A DNA stretch of 64,000 nt from Micromonospora sp. WMMD1082 (lineage in GTDB: Bacteria > Actinomycetota > Actinomycetes > Mycobacteriales > Micromonosporaceae): positions 992,001 through 1,056,000 of the forward strand of contig NZ_JARUBM010000002.1 of NCBI RefSeq assembly GCF_029626175.1, given 5' to 3'. The notes below the pieces were generated by a model, which was given only the letters and a program-made list of their open reading frames with translations, was not told where the DNA came from and did no database searches. The position numbers and the translations under genes are program-made. Positions 26,703-35,083 of the stretch are shown in pieces. Numbering within the stretch: the first letter of the stretch is position 1; every line of letters starts with the position of its first letter.

Positions 26703-27698
26703 CTATGAGGTGAGGACGGCGCGGCCCAGCGGGGTGAGGGTGTGCAGGACGGTGTTGCGGTCGCGCTGGCTGATCAGCAGGCCGGCGTTGCGGAGGACGG
26801 TGGCGTGCTGACTGGCCGCGGCCGCCGAGATGTGCAAGCGGCGCGCCAGTTCGCCGGTGGTGCAGCCGTCGTCGGTGGCGGCGAGGACGGCCGCGCGGGT
26901 ACGGCCGAGCAACGCGGTCAGCGCCTCCCGGCCCGTACCGTCCGCCCCGGCGCGATCGGCGGTCAGTCCGCCCAGCCGGTCCACCGGGTAGACCAGCACC
27001 GGGGGCAGCTGCGGGTCGAGCAGCGCGACCGGAGTGTTCGCGCAGAAGAACGACGGCACCAGCAGCAGCCCTCGACCCCGCAGGTGCAGCTCCCGGTTGC
27101 TCGGGTAAGCGGGGATCTCCAGCGCCCCCGACTCCCAGCGCACGCCCGGCCGCAGCGTGGTCAGCAGCCCCTCGATGCCGCCGTCGAGCATGGCCCGCGC
27201 CCGGCGGACGCGGTCGGCCTCCACCGCCGCCTGGACCCGCGGCCAGTACGGCCCGAGGGCCAACTCCCGGTAGCGACCCATCGTCTCGGTCAGGTGCCCC
27301 AGGGCATCCGGCTCGCCCCGGGCCAGCGCGGCGACGCCGGCGGGCAGACTCCCGCTCCTGCCGTTGGCGAGCAGCGTCAGGTCGCGTTGCAGCAGCGCGA
27401 CAGGGGTGCGTCGCAACGCCTCCATCCCCGCCTCGAACCCGTGCAGGCTCTCGTAAGGGGTGAGGAAGTCCGGAAAGTAGCCACGCGGTGGGCTCAACGC
27501 GGACAGCAGCCGCAGGGCGTCGACGTCCTCCTGCTGGCGCAGCTCGCGCGAGACCTCACGACGCCAGCCGGCCAACAGCGAGTCACGGCTGCGTCCGGCC
27601 AACAGGTGCAGGCTCAGCACCACTTCCCAGACCGGATCTGCCGCCGGTGCCACCCGGGTCCGGAAAATGTCCTCGGCAGAGAAATGGATCTTCAGCAT
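26703..27698 (-). CDS. ArsR-like winged-helix regulator, DUF5937 type
   Basis: 331 residues from the ATG of MLKIHFSAEDIFRTRV, with GGGGAG upstream. The N-terminal ~240 residues match the actinobacterial DUF5937 arrangement (TRVAPAADPVWEVVLSLHLL). The C-terminal ~75 residues are an ArsR-type winged helix (TTGELARRLHISAAAASQHA, TVLRNAGLLIS). No metal-binding cysteine cluster is visible, so the ligand is unknown. Convergent with cofE, 13 bp between stops. Confidence 0.85.
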   Translation of the reverse strand: MLKIHFSAEDIFRTRVAPAADPVWEVVLSLHLLAGRSRDSLLAGWRREVSRELRQQEDVDALRLLSALSPPRGYFPDFLTPYESLHGFEAGMEALRRTPVALLQRDLTLLANGRSGSLPAGVAALARGEPDALGHLTETMGRYRELALGPYWPRVQAAVEADRVRRARAMLDGGIEGLLTTLRPGVRWESGALEIPAYPSNRELHLRGRGLLLVPSFFCANTPVALLDPQLPPVLVYPVDRLGGLTADRAGADGTGREALTALLGRTRAAVLAATDDGCTTGELARRLHISAAAASQHATVLRNAGLLISQRDRNTVLHTLTPLGRAVLTS

Positions 27699-28031
27699 GG
27701 GACCGCTCCCCGCCGCCCGGCTGGGGGACACCCGGCGACCTACGAACTCTACCCGCCCGCGTCAGCCTCGGGCAGTTAAGCCTCAGCTGAAAAAGGTCGA
27801 CGCTGACCGGCCCGGTCCGCCATGCTTCCCGTGCCACAGGGGCGACCGACGTCGAGCGTGTCCGGCTCCTGGGGCGTCCGTGGGGGGCGGTGCCATACGA
27901 GGGTCTGCGGCTCGCGAGTTCCGCAGGGGGCGCCGCCCACCCCATCGACCCGATCCCCGCCGCTCCGGCCCACCGTTGCCCGCGTACGAACGCCACACCC
28001 GTACGCTGGCCACGGACGAGAGGAGCGACCC
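27699..28031. other. Divergent intergenic region
   Basis: 333 bp between the ArsR-like gene and the NUDIX gene. A TACGCT -10-like hexamer at 28002-28007 and AGGAG at 28021 serve the NUDIX gene. A 6-bp dyad CTGCGG/CCGCAG lies near 27905. Nothing else recognised. Confidence 0.5.
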
Positions 28032-28646
28032 TTGTTGACGCCCCGGGTGGTGGACGGTTCCCCGCACAGCGACGCGGCCGGCTGGGCGGAGTTGCACGCC
28101 GACGCGACCGCCCTGCTCGCCGGCTGGACGCCGACCAGCCCGGACGCCGTCGACACCCGCGATCGCACCCTCGACCTGCTGGGCGCCGGGCCGGTCGCGA
28201 TGAGCCGCGAGCACCGTCCCGGCCACGTCACCGCCAGCGCGCTGGTCTTCGACGCGACCGGTGGACGGGTGCTGCTCTGCCTGCACGGCAAGTTCCACAA
28301 GTGGGTGCAGCTGGGCGGGCACTGCGAGCCGGGCGACCGGACGCTGGCCGGCGCGGCCCTGCGCGAGGCCACCGAGGAGTCGGGCATCCCCGGCCTGCGG
28401 GTGGATCCGGTGCCGATCGACGTGGACGTGCACCCGGTGGCCTGCCAGGGCGGGTCGCTGCACCACGACGTCCGCTTCGCCGTGTTCGCCCCGGTGGGGG
28501 CGGTGGAACGGGTGAGCGCGGAGTCCGAGGCGCTGGGCTGGTTCCCGCCGGAGCGGCTGCCGCATCCGCTGGCCGGCGGGACGGCCCGGCTCGTCGCGCC
28601 GGGCCTGGCGGCCTTCAGACGAGCCCGTCCGCACCCCGCGCCTTGA
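28032..28646 (+). CDS. NUDIX hydrolase
   Basis: About 204 residues from a TTG that follows AGGAG by 6 nt; a second TTG three bases on, or the GTG at 28049, are alternatives. The NUDIX region reads VQLGGHCEPGD ... LREATEESGIPG, with the catalytic REATEESG intact. It belongs to the group with a longer spacer before RE. Substrate not predictable. Its last ~32 bp overlap the 3' end of manC on the opposite strand. Confidence 0.82.
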   Translation: MLTPRVVDGSPHSDAAGWAELHADATALLAGWTPTSPDAVDTRDRTLDLLGAGPVAMSREHRPGHVTASALVFDATGGRVLLCLHGKFHKWVQLGGHCEPGDRTLAGAALREATEESGIPGLRVDPVPIDVDVHPVACQGGSLHHDVRFAVFAPVGAVERVSAESEALGWFPPERLPHPLAGGTARLVAPGLAAFRRARPHPAP

Positions 28647-29706
28647 GTTCGTCCACGATCGACTTGACGCCCTGGGCGTGTTCCCGGGAGCAGACCAGCA
28701 ACGCGTCGGCGGTGTCCACCACGATGAGATCGCGTACCCCGACGGTGGCCACCAGCCGGCCGGAGTAGGGCGCCACGACCAGTCCACTGCTGTCGCGCAG
28801 CAGCACGTCGGCCTTGGCGTCCGCGCCGAGCACCACATTGCCGTCGGCGTCCGGCGGCAGCACCTCGCCGAGGGTGTGGAAGTCGCCCACGTCGTTCCAC
28901 CGGAAGTCGCCCGGTACGGTCGCCACCCGCCCGGCGGCGGCCGCGCCCTCCATCACCGCGTAGTCGACCGAGATCTTCGGCAGTGTCGGCCAGACCGCGC
29001 CGAGCACGTCGTCCTGCTCGCCGCTGCCCCACGCGGCCGCGATCGCCGTCACCCCGGTGTGCAGGGCGGGCTGCTGCCGCGCCAGCTCGGCGAGGAACGC
29101 CGACACCCGCCAGACGAACATGCCGGCGTTCCAGAGGTAGTGGCCCGACCGGACGTACGCCTCGGCCACCTCCGCGCTCGGCTTCTCCTTGAACTCGATC
29201 ACCGGACGCATCGGGCCGCCGCCGACCGGCTCGCCGGTCCGCAGGTATCCGTAGCCGGTCTCCGGCCGGGTCGGGGTGATCCCGACGGTCATCAGCAACC
29301 CCTGCTCCGCCCCCCGGACCGCCTCCTGCACCGTGGCCACCCACTGCTGCGGGTCCCCGATCAGGTGGTCCGCGGCGAACGAGCCCATCACCGCGTCCGG
29401 ATCGCGTACGGCGATCACGGCCGCGGCCAGCGCGATGGCGGCGCAGGAGTCCCGTGGCGAGGGCTCGACCAGGATGTTCTCCTCCGGCAGACCGGTCAGC
29501 TGGCGGGCCACGGCGGCGGCGTGTGCGGCGCCGGTGACCACCATGGTGCGCTCCGGGGTGGTCAGCGGCTCCAGCCGCTCCACCGTCGTCTGGAGCAGCG
29601 ACGCGGAGGTGCCGGTGAACGGGTGGAGGAACTTGGGATGGCCGGCTCGGGACAGCGGCCACAACCGTGTGCCGCTGCCACCCGCCGGAATGACGACATA
29701 GATCAC
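28615..29706 (-). CDS. manC: Mannose-1-phosphate guanylyltransferase
   Basis: 363 residues, GTG start. The pyrophosphorylase signature IPAGGSGTRLWPLSRAGHPK and the substrate elements EPSPRDSCAAIALAA, FKEKP and WNAGMFVWR are present. It makes GDP-mannose from mannose-1-phosphate and GTP, supplying mannosylation and cell-envelope glycans. The lone guanylyltransferase length indicates no fused isomerase. Conserved beside whiB and F420 genes in actinobacteria. Overlaps the NUDIX gene tail to tail. Confidence 0.92.
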   Translation of the reverse strand: MIYVVIPAGGSGTRLWPLSRAGHPKFLHPFTGTSASLLQTTVERLEPLTTPERTMVVTGAAHAAAVARQLTGLPEENILVEPSPRDSCAAIALAAAVIAVRDPDAVMGSFAADHLIGDPQQWVATVQEAVRGAEQGLLMTVGITPTRPETGYGYLRTGEPVGGGPMRPVIEFKEKPSAEVAEAYVRSGHYLWNAGMFVWRVSAFLAELARQQPALHTGVTAIAAAWGSGEQDDVLGAVWPTLPKISVDYAVMEGAAAAGRVATVPGDFRWNDVGDFHTLGEVLPPDADGNVVLGADAKADVLLRDSSGLVVAPYSGRLVATVGVRDLIVVDTADALLVCSREHAQGVKSIVDELKARGADGLV

Positions 29707-29754
29707 CTGGACATCATGCCCGAACCACCCGGACCGGGCGCCCGGTTGCCGGCC

Positions 29755-30900
29755 TCAGGCCCGCGCCCTGGTCCACGCCGCGATGTGCACCTCGGCGCTC
29801 GACTCCCAGGTGAACTCCTTCGCCCGATCGAAGCCGGCCTTGGCCAGCGACAGCCGGCGCGGCTCGTCGTCGAGCAGCGCGGCCAGGTCGGTGGCGATCT
29901 GGTCCGGATCCTCGCTGGTGTACGCCACCGCGTCGCCGCCGACCTCCGGCAGCGACAGCCGGGGCGTGGTGAGCACCGGGGCGGCGCACGCCATCGCCTC
30001 CAGGATCGGCAACCCGAACCCCTCACCGTACGACGGGTAGGCGGCCACCAGCGCTCCGCCGAGGAAGCCGGGCAGGTCGGCGTAGCGCAGGTAGCCGGGG
30101 CGCAGCAGCCGCAGGTGCGACGGCACCTCGGTGACCGCGCGGTCGATGTCGTCGTCGTGCCCCTGCCCACCGGCGATCACCAACGCGGGCGGATCCTGCC
30201 GATCGGCGACCGCCCGGGCCCAGCCACGGATCAGGTTCGGCACGTTCTTGCGGGGCTCCTTGGCACCGAGGAACGCGACGTAGCTGCTGGCGCCGAGGCC
30301 CAGTCGGGCGCGTACCCGGGCCTTCTCCTCGTCGCCGGGGGCATGGAAGGCGGCGTGGTCGACGCCGTGGTACGCCACGTCGATCCGGGTCGGATCGGCG
30401 TCCAGCAGCCGGATCAGCTCGTCGCGGGTCGCCTTGCTGGGCACGATCACCCGGTCCGCGCGACGCAGCGAGGTCTTGATGGCGCTGCGGAAGAACGTGC
30501 GGCGGGACTTGTCGTAGTGCTCCGGTTCGGTGAAGAAGGTCGCGTCGTGCACGGTCACCGTGACCGGGCAGCCAGCCCGCAACGGACAGGTGTAGAAGGG
30601 CGAGTGCAGGACCTCGGCGCCGACCTGCTGGGCGAGCAGGGGCAGGCCGGTCTGCTCCCAGGCGAGCCGGGCGGGCCGGTGTGCGACTGCCGCCGGGGCG
30701 GGGATGATCTGGGCGCCGGGCAGCATCCGGCGGTAGCGCTCCAGATCCGTGCGGAGGCTGACCACGGCCAGATCCACCGCCGACCCGCACACCTTGCCCA
30801 GCGCACCGAGCAGACCGTCGACGTATCTACCGACGCCGCCGCGATCGACGGGAACACTCGTGGCGTCGATGAGCACGCGGGGCGGGCGACCGGCGGTCAC
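29755..30900 (-). CDS. Glycosyltransferase family 4 protein
   Basis: 381 residues from a GTG with AAGGAG 8 nt upstream. A GT-B fold is indicated by VLIDATSVPVDRGGVGRYVD at the N-terminus, VAFLGAKEPRKNVPNLIRGW at the linker, and the nucleotide-sugar motif SYGEGFGLPILEAMACAAPV with its two glutamates. Likely uses GDP-mannose or a similar donor, since manC follows 48 bp downstream. The acceptor is unknown. It replaces the position of the rhamnosyltransferase gene wbbL1 in the mycobacterial version of this block. Confidence 0.85.
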   Translation of the reverse strand: MTAGRPPRVLIDATSVPVDRGGVGRYVDGLLGALGKVCGSAVDLAVVSLRTDLERYRRMLPGAQIIPAPAAVAHRPARLAWEQTGLPLLAQQVGAEVLHSPFYTCPLRAGCPVTVTVHDATFFTEPEHYDKSRRTFFRSAIKTSLRRADRVIVPSKATRDELIRLLDADPTRIDVAYHGVDHAAFHAPGDEEKARVRARLGLGASSYVAFLGAKEPRKNVPNLIRGWARAVADRQDPPALVIAGGQGHDDDIDRAVTEVPSHLRLLRPGYLRYADLPGFLGGALVAAYPSYGEGFGLPILEAMACAAPVLTTPRLSLPEVGGDAVAYTSEDPDQIATDLAALLDDEPRRLSLAKAGFDRAKEFTWESSAEVHIAAWTRARA

Positions 30901-31051
30901 GGGGCGACTCCTTGCAATGGCGGGACTGTGGGGAACAACACTCCGGCCAAGCCTACGCCGGAGCCGGGTACGGACGCTGACTGCGACCCGACGGTACGCC
31001 GACTTGCCGCTGTCATCGAGTACGGCCGCCGGGCGCGTATCGTTCGCGCCG

Positions 31052-31741
31052 ATGGCCGACAACATTGCCCGGGTGTTCGCCGACGCGATCGCGACCGACC
31101 CGAACCGCCCGCTGCTGACCTGGTATGACGACGCGACCGGCGAACGCACCGAACTCTCCGGCGCGACACTGGCGAACTGGGTGGCCAAGACGGCCAACCT
31201 GCTCGTCGACGAGCTGGCCCTCGGTCCCGACGCCACCGCGGCGGTGCTGCTGCCACCACACTGGCAGAGCGCGGCGGTGCTGCTCGGCTGCTGGTCGGCC
31301 GGGCTGACCGTCGCCGACCGGCCGGGCGAGGTGGACGTCCTCTTCGCCGCCACGGACCGCACCGCCGAGGCGGACGCCTGGTCGGCCGGCGACCGGTACG
31401 CCCTCGCCCTGCACCCCTTCGCGCTGCCGCTGCGGGAGGTGCCGGCGGGCTTCGCCGACTACGTCACCGAGGTACGCGCCCACGGTGACCACTTCGGGGC
31501 GTACCCGCCGGGTGGGCCGGACCACGCGGCGTTGCGGGACCGGGCGACCACCCGCGCCGCGGAGCTGGGGATCTCCCCGGGCGACCGCCTGCTCGTGGAT
31601 GTCGACCGGCACCCGGACCCGCTCGACTGGCTGCTGGCACCGCTGAGCGCCGGTGCCACCCTGGTGCTCTGCGCCCACCCGGACCCGGCCCGCCTCGCCG
31701 ACCGTCAGTCGACCGAGAGGGCCACCCGCACGATCGCCTGA
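31052..31741 (+). CDS. TIGR03089 family protein
   Basis: 229 residues. The N-terminal part resembles a trimmed AMP-binding (acyl-CoA synthetase) domain (NRPLLTWYDDATGERTELSG, LANWVAKTANLLVDEL). It lacks the P-loop and the C-terminal catalytic portions of a ligase, as is usual for TIGR03089. Function unknown. TATCGT at 31038-31043 lies 8 nt before the ATG, consistent with a leaderless mRNA. Divergent from the glycosyltransferase, as in related genomes. Confidence 0.82.
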   Translation: MADNIARVFADAIATDPNRPLLTWYDDATGERTELSGATLANWVAKTANLLVDELALGPDATAAVLLPPHWQSAAVLLGCWSAGLTVADRPGEVDVLFAATDRTAEADAWSAGDRYALALHPFALPLREVPAGFADYVTEVRAHGDHFGAYPPGGPDHAALRDRATTRAAELGISPGDRLLVDVDRHPDPLDWLLAPLSAGATLVLCAHPDPARLADRQSTERATRTIA

Positions 31742-31792
31742 CCGCCCCTGAGGGCCCGTCTTGACCCGGGCCGGCGACCGGCGGCGACTCAC

Positions 31793-31975
31793 CCTACGTA
31801 ACGATTACCGAGCGTGGCCACTCAGGTTGTCGTCCGGAGTCCCCACTTCGACGCTTTGCTCTGCTTCAACCTACGCAACCCGCACTGACCTGCACCGCCT
31901 CAGCCGGAGCCACGGGCCGACCAAGCGCCAGAAGTTGCGGCGAGTAACCGTTGCGTGGGTTGAAGCAGAGCAAAG
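31793..31975. repeat. Nested inverted-repeat element (GGTTGAAGCAGAGCAAAG family)
   Basis: Arms at 31854-31879 and 31950-31975 are 26 bp with one mismatch (core GGTTGAAGCAGAGCAAAG), separated by 70 nt. A further block at 31793-31813 resembles the reverse complement of 31940-31959. The element occupies most of the 380-bp gene-free interval 31742-32121 between convergent genes. A third arm copy lies at 17176. MITE-like or long hairpin; no coding capacity. Confidence 0.8.
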
Positions 31976-32070
31976 GATGGGGAAGGGTAGTCGGCCCTCG
32001 GGGCGCGACAGCACGCTGAGTAAAGGCAGGGCGCAGGCTGCGTGGAGTCGGCGACAGGTGGGTGGAGCCA

Positions 32071-32130
32071 GGTGACCGGGTCGGGTCAGGTGACGGGGGC
32101 GGGTCAGGCGACCGGGTCGGGTCAGGTGGC
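32071..32130. repeat. 18-bp tandem repeat at the 3' end of the acetoacetyl-CoA ligase gene
   Basis: Three units of about 18 bp (GGTGACCGGGTCGGGTCA with one to three changes) and a partial fourth, crossing the stop codon of the ligase gene. The repeat carries the stop as TCA on the plus strand in every unit, so slippage would shorten or extend the end of the gene by whole units. Confidence 0.85.
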
Positions 32131-34104
32131 CGGGTGGTCCGGGGTGCGGTGTTCGGCCAGGGCGGCGAAGGCGGTGAGGGATTCCGGGTTGGCCAGGGCG
32201 CCCTTGGCGGCGGCCTGGTCGACCGGGGTGCCGGTGAGGATCTTCTTGACCGGAACCTCGAGCTTCTTCGCCGACAGGGTGCGCGGCACCGCGCGGACCT
32301 GGTGGATCTCGTCGGGGACGTGTCGGGGCGACAACGCGGTGCGCAGCTCCCGGCAGATCTTCCGCCGCAGCTCGTCGTCGAGCGTCACGCCCTGCGCGGG
32401 CACCACGAACAGCAGCAGCTCGCCAGCGCCGCCCTCGTCGTCCTCCAGGTGCACCACCACCGAGTCGGCGACCTCGTCCAGCCCTTCCACCACGGAGTAG
32501 AACTCGGCGGTGCCCAGCCGCACGCCGCCCCGGTTGAGGGTGGCGTCGGAGCGGCCGGTGATCACGCAGCCGCCCCGGGCGTTGATGGTGATCCAGTCGC
32601 CGTGCCGCCACACCCCCGGGTAGACGTCGAAGTACGCCTCCCGGTAGCGCACGCCGTCCGGGTCGTTCCAGAAGCCCACCGGCATGCTCGGCATCGGTTC
32701 GGTGATCACCAGCTCGCCCAGCTCGCCGACGACCGGGGTGCCGTCGACCGAACGGGCCTCCACCCTGGCGCCGAGCGCCCGGCAGGTGATCTCGCCGGCG
32801 TGCACCGGCAGCAGCGGCACGCCGCCCACGAAGCCGGTGCAGACGTCGGTGCCGCCGGACAGAGACTGGAGCTGGAGGTCGGCGCCGACCGCGTCGTACA
32901 CCCAGGTGAAGCCCTCGGCGGGCAGCGGGGCGCCGGTGGAGCCGACCCCGCGCAGGGCGGCGAGGTCGGCGATCGCGCGCGGCACCAGCCCGGCCTTGCG
33001 GCAGGCGAGCAGGAACGGCGCCGAGGTGCCGAGGTAGGTGGTGCCGGTCTCCTCGGCCAGCCGCCACAGCGCGCCCAGGTCGGGGTGGCCCGGGTTGCCG
33101 TCGAACAGCACGATCGCCGCGCCCACCGCCGGCCCGGAGACCAGGAAGTTCCACATCATCCAGCCGGTGGTGGTGAACCAGAAGAAGCGGTCGGCCGGCC
33201 CGAGGTCGTGGTGCAGCGCGAGCATCTTCAGGTGCTCCAGCAGGATGCCGCCGTGACCGTGCACGATCGGCTTGGGCAGCCCGGTGGTGCCGGAGGAGTA
33301 GAGCACGTAGAGCGGGTGGTCGAACGGCACCGGGGTGAAGGTCAGCGGCTCGTCGGTCCGGGCCGCCAGCTCCGCCCAGGCCAGCGTCCCGGCCGGGGCC
33401 GGGCCGTCGGGGTCGAGGTAGGGGATCGAGACCGTGTGCCGCAGCGAGGGCAGCGCGGCCCGGATCGCGCTCACCTCGGCGCGCCGGTCCACCGGCTTGT
33501 CGCCGTAGCGGTAGCCGTCGACGGCGACCAGCACCGTCGGCGCGATCTGCTGCCAGCGGTCGGTGACGCTGCGGGTGCCGAACTCGGGCGCGCAGGAGGA
33601 GAAGACGGCGCCGAGGCTGGCCGTGGCCAGCAGCAGGACGTACGTCTCGGGGATGTTGGGCGCGTACACGGCCACCCGGTCGCCGGTGGTGACACCGAGG
33701 CGGTGCAGCCCGGCGGCGACCCGGCGGACCTGCTCGCGCAGCTGCGCGGCGGTGAGGGTGACCGGCGCCCGGGTCTGTCCGTGCGCGATGACCACCTGGT
33801 CGTCGTCCGCCCGGCCCGGCATCCGCAGCACGTTCTCCGCGTAGTTGAGCGTGGCGCCGGGAAACCACCGAGCCCCGGGCATCCCCCGGTGCGCCAGGGT
33901 CGCGGTCGGCGGCGTGTGCGCGACCACCTCGAAGTGGTCCCAGATCGAGCGCCAGAAGGCGTCCAGGTCGGTGACCGACCACCGCCACAGCGCGTCGTAG
34001 TCGGCGAACTCCAGCCCTCGGTGGTCGGCGAGCCAGCGCAGGTACGCCCCGATCCGCGACCGCTGGAGCACGTCGGCCGGTGGCGTCCACAGCACGTCAG
34101 TCAC
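32122..34104 (-). CDS. Acetoacetate--CoA ligase
   Basis: 660 residues from a GTG preceded by GGAGGAG. Acyl-CoA synthetase signatures are intact: YVLYSSGTTGLPKPIVHGHG (AMP/P-loop), FFWFTTTGWMMWNFLVSG, GDWITINARGG and the C-terminal lysine in TLSAKKLEVPVKKIL. The N-terminal ACAS region and overall length match acetoacetyl-CoA ligase rather than acetyl-CoA synthetase. It activates acetoacetate for lipid or polyketide metabolism or ketone use. It stands alone, convergent with the TIGR03089 gene. Confidence 0.9.
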   Translation of the reverse strand: MTDVLWTPPADVLQRSRIGAYLRWLADHRGLEFADYDALWRWSVTDLDAFWRSIWDHFEVVAHTPPTATLAHRGMPGARWFPGATLNYAENVLRMPGRADDDQVVIAHGQTRAPVTLTAAQLREQVRRVAAGLHRLGVTTGDRVAVYAPNIPETYVLLLATASLGAVFSSCAPEFGTRSVTDRWQQIAPTVLVAVDGYRYGDKPVDRRAEVSAIRAALPSLRHTVSIPYLDPDGPAPAGTLAWAELAARTDEPLTFTPVPFDHPLYVLYSSGTTGLPKPIVHGHGGILLEHLKMLALHHDLGPADRFFWFTTTGWMMWNFLVSGPAVGAAIVLFDGNPGHPDLGALWRLAEETGTTYLGTSAPFLLACRKAGLVPRAIADLAALRGVGSTGAPLPAEGFTWVYDAVGADLQLQSLSGGTDVCTGFVGGVPLLPVHAGEITCRALGARVEARSVDGTPVVGELGELVITEPMPSMPVGFWNDPDGVRYREAYFDVYPGVWRHGDWITINARGGCVITGRSDATLNRGGVRLGTAEFYSVVEGLDEVADSVVVHLEDDEGGAGELLLFVVPAQGVTLDDELRRKICRELRTALSPRHVPDEIHQVRAVPRTLSAKKLEVPVKKILTGTPVDQAAAKGALANPESLTAFAALAEHRTPDHPAT

Positions 34105-34352
34105 TGGTCCACTCCTCCCCTGGCCCGGCACGACGCTGTGCGGTGGGCCGTGGCGCCATCTTGCCCTACCTCGAAGCGCCATTCTCCGCACCCGGACCCG
34201 GCCAGCGCATGTGCCCGCCCCACACCCCCCGACCGCATGCGATGTGGGTGCTACGCCACTGCCCGCGGTGGGTTACCCGGGAGTACGACGCCGGCTTGGC
34301 CGGCAGGGCGGTGGAGGATGCTCGGTCATGTCGGAAACGGTACGGTGCGCCA

Positions 34353-35003
34353 ATGCGACATCTGTGGAGCTTCCTCGCCGGGCTGGTGGTGGTGCCGGTC
34401 ACCTGGGTGCTGGTCACCCTGGGGCAGGACGGGTCGGCCGGCACCGTCGACCGGTGGGTGGAGATCGGCACATCCAACACGGCCAACCTCATCGAACCGG
34501 CCGTATACCTCGCCGTCGGCGGCATCGTGCTGGGCCTGCTCGGCACACTGCGCATCTCGCCACTCGGCCCACTGGTGGCCGGGCTGCTGCTGGTCACCCC
34601 GTACGTCGGGCTGTTCATCGCGCCGTTCCGGGTACGCGAGCGCATCCCGTCCGGCTGGGAGTTCCTCGGTGACCCGCTGCCGCTGCTCCTGCCGGTGCAG
34701 AACGGCACGCTCTTCCTGATCGGCATGCTGCTGCTGGTCGCGACGTTCAGCGGGCAGCGCTGGCGGAGCTGGCCGCTGCCGGTCACCGAACCGACGCCGG
34801 TGGCGGCGGACGGGCCGACGCAGGAGTCGACCCCGACCGACTGGCCGACGGCCGACGGGGCGGAGCGGGACACCGCCCCACTGAGCCTGGGCTACCCGGC
34901 CCCGGACCCGACGCCGACCGAACCGCTGCCCCGGCGCGCCGGGGCCTCACCCTGGTCGGAACCGCCGGGCAGCCTGCCCCGGCGTGACGACACCATCAGC
35001 TGA
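34353..35003 (+). CDS. Small membrane protein with acidic Pro/Thr-rich tail
   Basis: 216 residues. Four hydrophobic helices occupy about residues 5-30, 48-68, 70-92 and 120-140. A cytoplasmic or exposed tail follows, rich in Pro, Thr and Asp (TEPTPVAADGPTQE). No family recognised. TACGGT at 34341-34346 lies 6 nt before the ATG, so the mRNA may be leaderless. Confidence 0.75.
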   Translation: MRHLWSFLAGLVVVPVTWVLVTLGQDGSAGTVDRWVEIGTSNTANLIEPAVYLAVGGIVLGLLGTLRISPLGPLVAGLLLVTPYVGLFIAPFRVRERIPSGWEFLGDPLPLLLPVQNGTLFLIGMLLLVATFSGQRWRSWPLPVTEPTPVAADGPTQESTPTDWPTADGAERDTAPLSLGYPAPDPTPTEPLPRRAGASPWSEPPGSLPRRDDTIS

Positions 35004-35083
35004 ACCCCCGTACACCGGAATGCCACCCCCGCCCGGCGGCAGTCCGCGGGGCGGGGGGCGGCGGCCGGCATCTGCGCCGGCGG

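Noticed and set aside
32071..32130. Tandem 18-bp repeats as a CRISPR array
   Set aside because: Direct adjacent repeats without unique spacers; no cas genes.
32062..34719. Long plus-strand frame opposite the acetoacetyl-CoA ligase
   Set aside because: No family match and dominated by low-complexity His/Arg/Gly; the ligase on the other strand explains the region.
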